DNA of 64,000 nucleotides, from assembly GCA_963752755.1 (NCBI GenBank), contig CAVVZJ010000001.1, positions 2,604,001 to 2,668,000 on the forward strand, in the 5' to 3' direction. This DNA comes from CAVVZJ01 sp963752755. GTDB lineage: Bacteria > Planctomycetota > Planctomycetia > Isosphaerales > Isosphaeraceae. Shown one piece after another: positions 20,898-31,897 of the stretch (positions are counted from its first letter, which is position 1; each line of letters starts with the position of its first letter). The position numbers were made by a program, and so were the translations under genes. The notes under the pieces were generated by a model. The model was given only the letters and a program-made list of their open reading frames with translations, was not told the origin of the DNA and made no database searches.

Positions 20898-22321
20898 ATG
20901 TCCCTCACGCACTTGCCCGAACCCACCTCGCCATCCCGCCGACGTGGCGGCGGCCCACGGACGCCCGAGGGCAAGGAGCGGTCCCGGAGGAACGCCTTGA
21001 AGCACGGCCTGACCGGCGCCGGGGTCGTGCTGCCGGAAGACCTCGACGAGGAATTCCGACGACGGGCCGAGCAACTCGCCGACACCCTCCGCCCCGCCGA
21101 CGAGGTCGAGCGGAAGCTCGTCGAGCGGGCGGCCCTGGCCGATGTCCGCCTGCAACGCTGCCGGGAAGCCGAGACGGCGCAGGTCGCGGCCAGGGTCCGG
21201 GCGGCGGAACGGGAATGGGAGCAGAAGCGGGCCGAGGAGGTTCTCGGGCACGCCCGACAACTCGACACCGAGCCGGACCTGGCAAAGCTCCGCCTCGAAG
21301 CCACCGCCGAGGGCTGCGACTGGCTGATTGCACAGTGGCGGCAGCTCGACGAGCAACTGAGCCGACACGGCAACTGGAGCCGTGCCGCCACCCTCCGCGC
21401 CACCCGCCTCCTGGGACTGCCGGGCTTGCCGACGGTCCGCTCGGCCGAGCCGGTCGCCTCCCTCGTCCTCGCCGCCCTCGCCCTCTGGGCCGACCGGCTC
21501 GGCGACGGTACCCACGACCTCTGGCAAGACGACCTCGACACCCGCGACGCCGGCCCCGACCCGTTCGCCGGCTTCCTCGGCGGAACCTTCGCGCGGATGG
21601 GTGCCGTGACCCGTTGGTCCTTCATGCGCCCTTCCTCCCCGACGTCGCCGAGGCGCGGGCGACCCTGGCCGATCGCATCGCCGCCGAGCGGCAACGGCTC
21701 GAACGCCGTCGCGACACCCTTCTTGAATCGATCGACGGCCCCGACCGCGACGAGGCCCCCCTTCGCGCCCTCACCGATGGCTCGATCGAGGCCGCGCGCA
21801 GCCTACGCTACGAGTCGTCCGCCTGGTGCCAGTGGCGACAGGCCCTCGCCGACCTGGCGCGTCGGCGTCGTGAGCAGGATCGAGCCGACGTACCGGAATA
21901 CGGCGACCCCGTCCTTGGAGACTTTCCGGAAGACCCGGTTCCCTGCGTCGCCGACTGGCCCGAGCCGGAAGCGGCGGTCACGGTCGCCGGCCTGAACCCC
22001 ACCCCGTCGCCCCTACAAAACGAACAGCCCGGCGCCCGCGTGGCCTCGCCTCCGACGCTTCGGGATGATTCCGGGCAACGTGCCACCGCTCCCGTTGCCA
22101 TCCCAGAACAAAACGAACTCGACGCGCCCTGCCCCAATCCGGGCATCGTCCCCGGCCCCACCGATGGCCACGCCTCCCCGCCATCCCAGGTCGTGCGGCA
22201 GCCAGACCCTCCACGAGCCCCATGCCCGCAGAGCGAGCATGAAGATTGGAAGAATCAGGCAGGCGCAACCGCGCATCCCGACTCAACACCCCCCGTTCGC
22301 CCGCCGTCGTGGACGGGATAA
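20898..22321 (+). CDS. Planctomycete hypothetical protein with N-terminal RRNALKHGL motif (frameshifted)
   Basis: About 475 residues. The N-terminus carries GPRTPEGKERSRRNALKHGL, a signature of a widespread uncharacterised family often found in several copies per genome in planctomycetes and acidobacteria. Next is a long charged alpha-helical, probably coiled-coil, section (RRAEQLADTLRPADEVERKL onward to about residue 200). A Trp-containing middle follows (DWLIAQWRQLDEQLSRHGNW), then a low-complexity Pro-rich tail ending PVRPPSWTG. One frameshift lies near 21625. No signal peptide or enzyme motif is visible. The repeated presence of the family suggests a mobile or genome-maintenance role, but that is speculation. 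Confidence 0.6.
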
Positions 22322-22933
22322 CCCGCGATCCCCACCCGCCGTCCCGGCCGCCCGCAATCGCCCGGCGCCGACGCTCGAAGCTCCACGAGAGAAATCCCAA
22401 ATCCCGACTCCTCAAGGAGTTAAAGTCAAGGCTCTCCCCTCCTCGACCCGGAGTCTCCCGGTTGGTCCCGGTCCCGGGGCGGCGCCGAAGAGTCAATCGC
22501 CCAGATGATCGATCACAGGATTTCACCTCTACGAGACACTGATGGCACGGATTCTGCAAGGCTGAAAAACCGAGTCTTTCGGGTCCGGCACCCGAACGAA
22601 GGGGCGGGACCCTCGGAACAGGAAGACCGATCAGGTTCGCGCCTGTGTCGAGGACGCTTGCCCAGTTTTTGGGCAGCCGTTTCGCCCCGCGTCCATGCGG
22701 AAAACCGAGACCGTCCGAACCTGGATTCCCCCCTTGGGCTCAAAGAGAGTATCCGAGAATCGAAGAACCTGGTAAGAAGGTGGGCGAAGTCCAGCGAATC
22801 CGAGAACTTTTCGGAAAAACCCACTACCACCAAACACTCACGACCGTTTCAGCGTTTAGAATGAAGGATAGGGGGGGACAGATCCCTTCGACCGGCCAAG
22901 GACAGGTCCAAACCCAACGGCTAGGGGGCCGCC
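22322..22933. other. Intergenic region, 612 bp
   Basis: There is no coding signal on either strand. A small hairpin TTCGGGT-CCGGC-ACCCGAA sits at 22578-22596. The last 80 bases presumably hold the promoter of the 80-aa gene. Confidence 0.35.
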
Positions 22934-23176
22934 ATGAGTATCAAGTTGGCTGAGACCCAGCTCTGGCAGCAGAATCTCGCCTCGTTGATCCGTTCGGGGC
23001 TTTTCCGCCGAGCGGAAACTGGCGAGGCGAACGGCCTGTACACGGTCGTCGGCGTTTACGGCGACGGCAGCCACTCGGCACCGCTGGCCAAATACGCCGA
23101 CGCCCGACGCGCCGCGGATGCCGCCGAACTGGCCAATTCCCTGGCCAGTTCCGAACGGTCGGTCGAGGCGAATTGA
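22934..23176 (+). CDS. Small hypothetical protein (80 aa)
   Basis: The protein begins MSIKLAETQLWQQNLASLI. It contains GLYTVVGVYGDGSHSAPLAK and an alanine-rich helix (ADARRAADAAELANSLASSE). There is no signal peptide or known domain. It is supported by its own start region and by a good terminator about 60 bp downstream. A single-gene unit, convergent with the HExxH gene. Confidence 0.6.
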   Translation: MSIKLAETQLWQQNLASLIRSGLFRRAETGEANGLYTVVGVYGDGSHSAPLAKYADARRAADAAELANSLASSERSVEAN

Positions 23177-23234
23177 CGGTCGGACAGACTGCCAGATGCC
23201 TGCTCGACCCCGCGTCGAGCCGGGTGGAGGATAC

Positions 23235-23275
23235 CGCCCGCCCCGGTCCTATCCAGGTCCGCGGCGGGCGTTTTT
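23235..23275 (+). terminator. Rho-independent terminator of the 80-aa gene
   Basis: The stem CGCCCGCC ... GGCGGGCG is followed by TTTTT on the plus strand. It overlaps the last codons of the convergent minus-strand gene ending at 23249. Confidence 0.7.
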
Positions 23276-24358
23276 CGTCGGTGGGCCGGCCGCGGCCGGG
23301 TTCCGCCAGCCGATCTCGGAGGCCGTCAGCGGGTCGATTCGCAGGGAGCCCAGGACGTTGAAGTCCAGGCGCATCACGTCCCGACGGCTGACCGAGCCGG
23401 GCGAGAAGTTCCTCAAGGGGACGCCGTACTTGTCCGTGGCCCCGAACAGATGCAGCAGTTCGTGGACGACGGACACCGGGTCCGCATACGGCTTTTCTTG
23501 CAAGATTTCCGAGAACCCGCTCTCCCGCGCGTAGCAGACCGCCAGGTTGACCCCCGGCAATCCCAGCTCCACCTCCGAGACCGCCCACGACCGCCCCGCA
23601 CTGCGTGGATGCAGCAGCCAGGCCCGCCGATCCGCCTCGACCCTCGGCTCGATCGCCCCGATCAGAGCGGCCAGGTCATGCACCCCCAGGCCCAGCCGGG
23701 CCACCGCCCGGCTCGATGCCGCGATCAGATCGACCTCCCGGTCCCGCTCGAACGGCTCGACCCCCTCCGCCCCCAGCCCGAACTCAATCGCCGCCGGCCG
23801 GGACGCCTCGACGTCGTCAACCACGATGTAAGTATCAGCCAGGTCTATGTTTACAGCTACTCCGTGGCGACGAGCCTCCCCCTCGATCCAGGCGGCTCCC
23901 CGCTCCAGGCTGCGGTGGGCCTCGGCCAGCTCCCGATCGTTCCAGCCCCGGCCGTCCCGCCCCAGGAAGACGGAGAGGACCACAACCCTCCCGACCAGCT
24001 CCGGCGACTGCCGCCACGGCCTCGACCTCGGACGGCCCGGCTCGTCCCCTTCCAGCCCGGTGAGCCGACCGAACCGCCGGTCCCAGTCGGCCGGTTCCCG
24101 GCGGACCCCCGCCAGGGCCGCCACCCCGACCCGCCCGTCCGCCGGCCGGACATCCCGCGCCGGCTCCGGCCGGTCCGCCGGCTCCTTGCGGATCGCCGCC
24201 TCGATCAGCCCGACCCCCACCAGCCAGCCGACGCCCAGTCCGACCGCCGTCGGCCACCGGAGCGTCCCCAGGACGGCCGCCACCGCCAGCACGCCGAACA
24301 GGCAGAGGGTTCCAATCAGCCAGGCCCAGAGTCGTCCATGCATCGGAGGAGTCGCCAT
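23249..24358 (-). CDS. Membrane-anchored putative metalloprotease with HELLHLFG motif
   Basis: About 369 residues, intact from the chosen start MATPPMHGRLWAWLIG (24358). Two hydrophobic helices lie at the N-terminus (WLIGTLCLFGVLAVAAVLG and TAVGLGVGWLVGVGLIEAA), followed by a charged linker and a globular domain. Near residue 305 is HELLHLFGATDKYG, the HExxH zinc motif with a downstream Asp in the place where metzincin-like enzymes have a third ligand. The motif is followed by RRDVMRLDFNVLGSLRIDPL. I infer a zinc peptidase facing the outside or the membrane. It is divergent from the DUF1501 gene across a 105-bp spacer that must hold both promoters. The start is not backed by a clear ribosome site. 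Confidence 0.6.
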   Translation of the reverse strand: MATPPMHGRLWAWLIGTLCLFGVLAVAAVLGTLRWPTAVGLGVGWLVGVGLIEAAIRKEPADRPEPARDVRPADGRVGVAALAGVRREPADWDRRFGRLTGLEGDEPGRPRSRPWRQSPELVGRVVVLSVFLGRDGRGWNDRELAEAHRSLERGAAWIEGEARRHGVAVNIDLADTYIVVDDVEASRPAAIEFGLGAEGVEPFERDREVDLIAASSRAVARLGLGVHDLAALIGAIEPRVEADRRAWLLHPRSAGRSWAVSEVELGLPGVNLAVCYARESGFSEILQEKPYADPVSVVHELLHLFGATDKYGVPLRNFSPGSVSRRDVMRLDFNVLGSLRIDPLTASEIGWRNPAAAGPPTKNARRGPG

Positions 24359-24463
24359 TGTCGGGGGAAACACGTGTGTCGCCGCGGGGACTTGTGGTAC
24401 TTTAACAACATCGCCGAGGTCCCTCCCATCATCACGACCCCATCTTCTGGAGTGGAGGCGGGA

Positions 24464-25904
24464 ATGCGACTGCGCGACCCCGGGCATCCGATTCCTGGCT
24501 GGCCGTCCTCCCGCCGGGCCTTCCTTCGCGAGTCCGGCGGCGGATTTGGCCTGCTCGCCCTCGCCTGGCTGCTCCACCAGGACCGCGCCCGCGCCACCCC
24601 GGCCGTCAACCCATTGGAGCCGAAGCCGCCCCACTTCGAGCCCCGGGCGAAGCGGATCGATATACCTGTTCATGCACGGCGGCCCGAGCCACCTGGAGAC
24701 GTTCGACCCCAAGCCCGAGCTTCAACGCCTCGGCGGCCAACCCTTACCCGAGAGCTTCGGCCCCGTCGCCACCCGCCGCAGGGTCGCCCACAACCCGCTC
24801 CTGCCCACCCGCCGCACCTTCCGCCCTTGCGGCGCCAGCGGCCTGGAGATCTCCGATCTCTTCCCCCACCTGGCCGCCCGAGCCGACGACCTAGCCGTGA
24901 TCCGCTCCTGCTGGGCCGACAGCGTCAACCATCCCCAGGCCGTCTATCAGATGAACACCGGTTCGATCCTGATGGGCAAGCCGAGCCTGGGAAGCTGGGC
25001 CGGCTACGGCCTCGGGACCGAGAACCAGGACCTCCCCGCCTTCGTCGTCCTGCCCGACCCCGCCGGCGGCATCAAGGGGGGCCCCCCAGCCTACGGCGCC
25101 GGCTTCCTCCCGGCGAGCTACCAGGGGACCGTCGTCCGTCCCGGTCCCCACCCGATCCTCGACCTCCAGCCGCCCGACTCCGTTCGTCCCGGCGATCAGC
25201 GCCAGACCCTCGACCTGATCGGCCAGCTCAACCGCCGCCACCTCACCGGCCGCGAGGAGGACCCCGACCTGCTCGCCCGCATCCAGACTTACGAGCTGGC
25301 CTACCGGATGCAGAGCGCCGCCCCCGAGGCCGTTGATCTGGCCCGCGAGTCCCCCGCCACCCGCCGCCTCTACGGCCTCGACGACCCCATCACGGCCGAC
25401 TTCGGGACCCGCTGCCTGCTCGCCCGACGCCTGGTCGAGCGCGGGGTCCGGTTCGTCCAGCTCTACTCCGGCGACGTCGCCGGCTGGGACGCTCACGAGG
25501 ACGTCGAGTCCAATCACGGCCGGATGGCCGCGAAGACCGACCGGCCCGTTGCCGGCCTTCTGACCGACCTCAAGGCCCGCGGCCTGCTCGACGACACCCT
25601 CGTCATCTGGGGCGGCGAGTTCGGCCGGATGCCGATGTCTGAGCAAGGTCGGGGACGCGACCACAACCCCCACGGCTTCTGCGTCTGGCTGGCTGGCGGC
25701 GGCGTCCGCGGCGGGGTCGCCCACGGCGCGACCGACGCCGTCGGCCTCCGCGCCGAGGTGGACCGGGTCCACGTCCACGACCTCCACGCCACGATCCTCC
25801 ATCTCCTCGGCCTCGACCACACCCGGCTCACCTTCGCCCACAACGGCCGCCAGGAGCGCCTCACCGACGTCTCCGGCACGGTCGTCCGGTCGATCCTGGA
25901 ATAA
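24464..25904 (+). CDS. DUF1501 domain-containing protein (one frameshift)
   Basis: About 479 residues. The N-terminus has a twin-arginine-like export signal (SSRRAFLRESGGGFGLLALA), usual for DUF1501 proteins. One extra G near 24660 shifts the frame between AKRI and IYLFMHGGPSHLETF; removing it restores the family's YLFMHGGPSH block. Further family blocks are IRSCWADSVNHPQAVYQMNT, WAGYGLG, QLYSGDVAGWDAHEDV, GGEFGRMPMSEQ and GRDHNPHGFCVWLAGGGV. DUF1501 proteins belong to the alkaline-phosphatase/sulfatase-like superfamily and are almost always paired with DUF1549/DUF1553 proteins, as here (26782). Substrate is unknown. This is the first gene of a same-strand run with short gaps. Confidence 0.88.
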
Positions 25905-25954
25905 GCCTCGGCGGATTCGTTCATCCCTTCGCTCGTCCCCTCGGGGAGCCGGCC

Positions 25955-26752
25955 ATGTCCCGACGGCAATCCGGAGCGCCAGAGCGTCCCCGACGCCTCG
26001 CGATCACCACCGTCACGATGGCCGTCACCGCGGGAGCGGCCGTCCTCGCCTGGCTCGCCTCCGAGGGCCCGCGGCGCCAGCGGCACGCCGTCGAGGTGAC
26101 GCAAAAGCTCGGAGGCCATGCCCTGCTCGACAACGAGCCCGACCCGCTCCGCCGTCCCCCTCCGCCCCCGAAGGCGTTGAGCGTGGACTGGCTCCGGGAG
26201 ATGCTCGGCCCCGAGTTCGCCCACGACCTCACCCTGATCGACCTCAGCGGCAAGCCGGTCAACGACGCCGCCCTGGCCACGCTCGCCGGCCTGCCCCATC
26301 TCGAAGCCCTCTCCCTCAGCGGTACCCCGATCACCGACGCCGGCCTCGCCCACCTCTCCGATCTGCCCGCCCTGACGCGACTGGAACTCCGCGAGTCAGC
26401 GGTCAGCGACGCCGGCCTGCGCCACCTGGCCCGCTTGACCAGCCTGGAAGAACTCGCCCTCTCGTACACCGCCGTCAGCGACGCCGGCCTGGCTTCCCTC
26501 GCCGGTCTGACCTCATTGCGCTGGCTCCGCTTGCCCGGCACCGCCGTCACCGACGACGGCCTGGCCGCTCTCGGTCGACTCCGTCACCTGGAGTACCTGG
26601 ACCTCTCCGGGACGGCCGTCACGAACGCCGGGCTTTCCCGACTCTCCGGGCTCTCCGAGCTTCGCTACCTCCACCTCGACCGCACCGGCGTCACGGCGGC
26701 AGGAGTCGCCCAGTTGCAAACGAGTTTGCCCAAGGTCACGATCTTCCATTGA
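25955..26752 (+). CDS. Leucine-rich repeat protein, membrane-anchored
   Basis: 265 residues, intact. After a short basic N-terminus there is one hydrophobic helix (TTVTMAVTAGAAVLAWLAS). About seven leucine-rich repeats of 24 residues follow from residue 90 to the end, with the planctomycete pattern TDAGLAHLSDLPALTRLEL. The protein should lie outside the membrane and bind other proteins or glycans. It sits between DUF1501 and DUF1549/1553; its stop codon is 29 bases before the next start. A related LRR lipoprotein accompanies the second FG-GAP gene at 51136-52020. Confidence 0.85.
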   Translation: MSRRQSGAPERPRRLAITTVTMAVTAGAAVLAWLASEGPRRQRHAVEVTQKLGGHALLDNEPDPLRRPPPPPKALSVDWLREMLGPEFAHDLTLIDLSGKPVNDAALATLAGLPHLEALSLSGTPITDAGLAHLSDLPALTRLELRESAVSDAGLRHLARLTSLEELALSYTAVSDAGLASLAGLTSLRWLRLPGTAVTDDGLAALGRLRHLEYLDLSGTAVTNAGLSRLSGLSELRYLHLDRTGVTAAGVAQLQTSLPKVTIFH

Positions 26753-26781
26753 TGCTCTTCGTCGGTCTGGAGACGCAAGAT

Positions 26782-28952
26782 ATGAGCCGTCGGCTGCGGT
26801 TCGGGATTCTCGGGATGGCTGCCGGTTGCCTGTTCCTCGCCCTGGCGTCGGTGCCCGTCGCCGCGGCGGGCGACGAGGGCGAGGTCCACTGGGCCTTCGT
26901 CCGGCCGCAGCCACCGCCCGTGCCGGTCGTCCAGGCAACGGCCTGGGTCCGCAACCCCATCGATGCCTTCATCCTCCGCGGCCTGGAGGAGTTCGGCCTC
27001 CAGCCCAGCCCCGAGGCCGACCGCGCCACCCTCCTCCGCCGGCTCACCTTCGACCTCACCGGCCTGCCGCCGTCGCCCCAGGAGATCCACGCCTTCCTCG
27101 ATGACACTGACTCCGACGCCTACGAGAAGCTCGTCGATCGCCTCCTCGCCAGCCCGCACTACGGCGAGCGCCGGGCGCAACACTGGCTGGACCTCGCCCG
27201 CTACGCCGACTCCGACGGCTTCGAGTTCGACCAGGCCCGTCCCGACGCCTGGCGGTTCCGCGACTGGGTCGTCTCGGCCCTGAACCGCGACCTGCCCTAC
27301 GACCGGTTCGTCCGCCTCCAGATGGCCGGCGACGAGCTGGAGCCAGGCAACCCCGAGGCCCACGTCGCCACCGGCTTCCACCGCTGTTACCCCGACATGG
27401 TGGACCTCAACGACCAGGGACTCCGCCGCCAGAACGCCCTCAACGACATCACTGAGACGACCGGCCTCGTCTTCCTCGGCCTGACGATCGGCTGCGCCCG
27501 CTGCCACGACCACAAGTATGACCCGATCTCCCAGGCCGACTTCTACCGCCTCCAGGCCTTCTTCACCCCCGCGACCTTCGAGGACCAGTTCCCCGTCGTG
27601 TCCCCCGCCGAACAGGCCGAGCACGCCCGTGCCGTGCGGGACTGGCGGCAGGAGGTCGCCGCCTCGCAATCAGCCCTGATCCGGCTGGAAGCCCCGGTCC
27701 GGAACGAACTCGCGGCGGGCCTGCCGCCGAACCTGAAGACGGCCGCGGCCGCGGCCTTCGCCAAGGCGGAAGAGGAGCGGAGTCCCGAGGAAGTTGGGCT
27801 GGTCTTCGAGGCGTTGAGCCGCGACACTCGGGTCGAGGAATCGGAACTGGTCCGGCGGCTCGGTCCCGAACGGGCCGGGGAACGCTCGGCCTGGATCGAG
27901 CGGCTGGCCCGGCTCCGGGCGTCGGAGCCGCCCGCCTTGCCGATGGCTCGCGTGCTCGGGGAGACGGGCCCCGAGGCACCCCCAACGCATCTGCTCCTCC
28001 GCGGCGATTTCTCCTCCCCGGGCCCGGTCGTGACACCAGCCTTCCCCGCGGTGCTGGAAGGCTCCGACCCCGAGATCGAAGCCACCGCCCACACCACCGG
28101 CCGACGCGCCGCGCTCGCCCGCTGGCTGACCCGGCCGGACCACCCGTTGACCGCCCGGGTGATGGTCAACCGGCTCTGGCAGCGCCACTTCGGCCGCGGG
28201 ATCGTCGCCACGCCCAGCGACTTCGGCACGATGGGCGAGCGGCCCTCGCACCCCGAGTTGCTCGACTGGCTCGCCTGCGAGTTCGTCGCCCGGGGCTGGA
28301 GCCTCAAGGCGTTGCACCGCTTGATCGTCACGAGCGCGACGTATCAACAATCGTCCCTCGCTTCCCCGGAAGCCCGCGAGCTGGACCCGGAGAACCTCCT
28401 CGTCGGACATCAGGGCCGTCGTCGGCTCGAAGGTGAGGCGATCCGGGATGCCTTGCTCGCGGCGTCGGGCCGGCTGAACCCGGCCCTCGGCGGCCCTTGC
28501 GTCTTCCCGGAACTGCCCGAGGAGCTGACGAAGCTCAGCAGCAAGGGGAAAGCCTGGCCGGTCACGCCCGACCCGACCGCGCGCGATCGGCGGAGCCTCT
28601 ACGTTTTCGTTCGCCGGAACCTCCGGTTTCCGTTCTTCGAGGTCTTCGACCGCCCGGATACCAATGCGAGCTGTCCGAGGCGGCAGCGTGTCCACGGTGG
28701 CGCCACAGGCCCTGAGCCTGCTCAACAGCCGGCTTGCCCTGGAGAGCCGCCCGGGAACTCTCCGAACGCGTCGCCCGCGAGGCCGGCTCCGATCCAACCC
28801 GACGGATCGAGCAGGCGTTCCTGCTCACGCTCGGTCGCCGACCCGACCCCGACGAGCTCCGCCTGGCCCATGAATTCCTCGAAAGTGGCCCTGGCCTCAC
28901 GCAATTCTGCCTTGGTCTCATCAATGTCAACGAATTCCTCTACATCGATTAG
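26782..28952 (+). CDS. DUF1549/DUF1553 domain-containing protein (frameshifted near C-terminus)
   Basis: About 722 residues. The start at 26782 has GGAG nine bases upstream and leads straight into a signal peptide (RFGILGMAAGCLFLALASVP). DUF1549 covers roughly residues 50-260 (NPIDAFILRGLEEFGLQPSP; LASPHYGERRAQHWLDLARY; GCARCHDHKYDPI with a CxxCH motif). DUF1553 follows at about residue 430-700 (LARWLTRPDHPLTARVMVNR; TPSDFGTMGERPSHPELLDW). Frameshifts near 28672 and 28748 break the end; the corrected product contains VSTVAPQALSLLNS and ends LGLINVNEFLYID at 28952. Members are exported and work with DUF1501 proteins, possibly in polysaccharide or sulfated-compound breakdown. The reaction is not established. 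Confidence 0.85.
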
Positions 28953-31879
28953 GAACGCTGACGGCGGTCCCCCCCAGGACAAGCGGACCGCAAAGCGACG
29001 CCGATCTCGGGTGCCGCTGCCGTGGAAGCTCCTGTTCGTGGGGCTCGTCCTGGCGGGCCTCGGGGCTCTTGGGGCGTTCTGGTGGTCCTGGTCCGAGCTG
29101 GATCAGGCACGCCTGGAAGTGGAACGTGGGCTGTATGCCCGGGCGCGCATCCGGCTGGAACGACTCGCTTCCTGGGTCCCGGTCCGTGGCGAGCTGGACC
29201 TCCTCCTGGGCCATTGCCAGCAGGCGACGGGCAGCCCGGACGAGGCACTGGCGACCTGGTCCCTGATCCCCGACGACTCGCCACTGGCCGGGGAGGCGGC
29301 TCTCCGGCGGGGTCGACTGGCCCTGGCTCTCGGCCGGTTCGAGCCCGCCGAGTCAGCCCTCCGAGCGCTCGCCAGCGGCGGAGGGGAAGACGGGCCGGGA
29401 GGGTCTGCGACTCTATCGGAGCTTGCTTCGCATGGAGGTCCGCCTGGATGAACTCCGGCGTTTCCTCCAGGCCGACTGGGCCAGCTCGCCCGACCCGGCC
29501 CGAGTCTTGAAGGACCTGGCGATGCTCGACGCCGAGCCGATCCCGGTCCAGGCCGTCCGGCAGCAGCAGGAGCAGGCCACCCGCCAGGCCCCCGATGACG
29601 CCCGCGTCTGGCTGGCCCTGCGCCAACCTCGCGATCCGTTCCAGCCGGCTCGCCGAGGCCGAGTCCTGGGTCCGCCGCTGCCTCCAGCGGCGGCCAGCGA
29701 CCCGGCTGTCGTCCGCTCCTGGCTCGACTGGGCCGTCGCCGCCGGCCGCTCCGACGAGGCCGCCCGCGCCCTCGAAGCTCTGCCCGACGACGCTCTTGAT
29801 CCCGCGAAAGTCCTGCAACTCGAAGCCTGGTTCGCCGCCCGGACCGGCGACCACGATCGGGAACGTCAGGCGTTGAAGGCCCTGACCGACCTGGTCCCCG
29901 GACAGATCGAGGCCCTCGATCGGCTCGCCCTGCTCGCTCTGCGGCAAGGGCATCGTGAGGAGGCGCAGGAGTACCGTCGGCTCAAGGAGCAGGCGAACCA
30001 GGCTCGCGAGCATTACCTGGAGCTTCTTTCCCGGTCCGACTTCGCCGAGCAAGCCGCCGAACTGTCCCGGCTCGCGGGGCAACTCGGCCGTTCCTTCGAG
30101 TCGGAGGGCTGGCTCCAGCTCTCGCGACGTGGGAGCGATCCGACCCCCTTGCGGCGGCCGGAGTCGACGTCCAGCCTGTCGCGGGTCGAGCTACGGCGCC
30201 TGGGTCCGGGAGCTCGGCCCGGCCGTCCTCTCGACGTCGATGGCCCGGCCTGACCCGCAGGCCGTCTTCACGAGCATGGCTGTTGAGGCCCGGCTCAACT
30301 TCCGCTATCAGAACGGCTCGTCCATCGCCCACCAGCTCCCCGAGACGATGGGCGGCGGCGTGGCCCTGCTCGACTTCGACGGCGACGGCTGGCTCGACGT
30401 CTACGGCGTCCAGGGCGGACCCTTTCCCCCCGCGAGCCGGACCCGCAGAGCGACGACGGCGACCGCCTCTTCCGCAACCGCGGCGACGGCACGTTCGAGG
30501 ACGTCACCGATCACGCCGGGCTGGGCGGCTGCGCGGGGCTACGGCCACGGCGTCACCGTCGGCGACTTCGACAACGACGGCGACCCGGACCTGTTCGTCA
30601 CCCGATGGCGGCGTACGCCCTCTACCGCAACCGCGGCGACGGCACGTTCGAGGACGCCACCGAGGCGTGCTGGCCTCGGCGGCGACCGCGACTGGCCGAC
30701 CTCGGCCGCCTTCGCCGACCTCGACAACGACGGCGACCTCGACCTCTACGTCTGCCATTACCTCGCCTGGGACGCCGAGATCCCCGAGCTCTGCCCGCAT
30801 CCGTACCGCCAGGCCAACACGGCCTGTCAGCCGCACCTGTTCCCGTCGCTGCCCGATCACCTCTTCCGCAACGACGGCGGCCGGTTCGTCGACGTGACCG
30901 AGCGAGGCCGGGATCGTCGATCCGCACGGCCGCGGGCTGGGCGTGCTCGCGGCGGACCTGGACGACGACGGCCTCGTCGATCTCTTCGTCGCCAACGACA
31001 CGACGGCCAACTTCCTCTTCCGCAACCTCGGCGGCTTCCGCTTCGAGGAGGTCGGCCTCGACGTCGGGCGTGGCGGCGAACGCCTCGGGCGGCTACCAGG
31101 CCGGCATGGGCGTCGCCTGCGGCGACCTGGACGGCGACGGCCGGCCCGACCTGGCCGTCACCAACTTCTACGGCGAATCGACGAGCCTTCTACCCCAACC
31201 TCGGCCCCGGCCTCTTCGCCGACCAGTCGGCCGCGGTCGGCCTGGCCGGGCCGAGCCGCTACCGGCTCGGCTTCGGCGTCGGCCTTCGCCGACGCTGAAC
31301 AACGACGGCCGGCTCGACCTGCTCACCGCCAACGGCCACGTCAACGACCTCAGCCCGCGTCTTCCCGTATGCCATGCCGTCGCAGCTGTTCCTCGGCGAT
31401 GCCGCGGGCCGGCTTGACCGACGTCAGCGAGCGAGGCGGGCCTGCCGTTCCAGGTCGCCGCGCGTGGGCCGCGGTCTGGCCGTCGGCGACCTGGACAACG
31501 ACGGCCGGCTCGACGCGGTCGTCGTGGACCAGATCGGCCCGCTCGCCTACCTCCACAACCAGACCGAGCCGCGCCACTTCGCCACCTTCCGCCTCGAAGG
31601 CGGCCCGTCGAACCGCGACGCCGTCGGCGCCGTGGTGACCCTGGAGGCCGGCGGTCGCCGCCAGCATGCCTGGCGGTTCGGCGGCGGCAGCTACCTCTCG
31701 GCGTCCGACCCCCGGCTCCATTTCGGCCTCGGCCGGGCCGAGCGGGTCGACGCTCGGTCGAGGTCCGCTGGCCGTCGGGGCGGACCGATCGCTGGTCCGA
31801 CCTCCCGGCCGATTCCGGCTACCGGCTCCGCGAGGGTCAGCCGAGAGCCGAGCCCCTGCCAGGGTTCCCCGTGCGCTGA
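28924..31879 (+). CDS. TPR / FG-GAP (VCBS) / ASPIC-UnbV surface protein, copy A (heavily frameshifted)
   Basis: About 985 residues if repaired, matching the intact 988-residue paralogue at 52062-55028. It starts at 28924 (MSTNSSTSIRN), overlapping the end of the DUF1553 gene by 29 bases, which suggests translational coupling. Order: cytoplasmic tail; one membrane helix (LLFVGLVLAGLGALGAFWW); a TPR-like helical region (residues 60-400); then FG-GAP repeats with calcium-binding DxDxDGxxD loops (DFDGDGWLD, DFDNDGDPD, DLDNDGDLD, DLDDDGLVD, DLDGDGRPD, DLDNDGRLD). An UnbV/ASPIC end completes it (NRDAVGAVVTLEAGG ... SGRTDRWSDLPADSGYRLRE). Coding moves frame at least ten times between 29380 and 31760. 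Convergent with glgX, 18 bp apart. Sequence error is the likelier cause, though decay cannot be excluded. Confidence 0.75.
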
Positions 31880-31897
31880 GAGCCCCCGATGCCGCGC

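Noticed and set aside
28924..31879. Programmed frameshifting as the explanation for broken genes
   Set aside because: Shifts occur in many unrelated genes at unrelated sequences, up to ten in one gene, without slippery sites.
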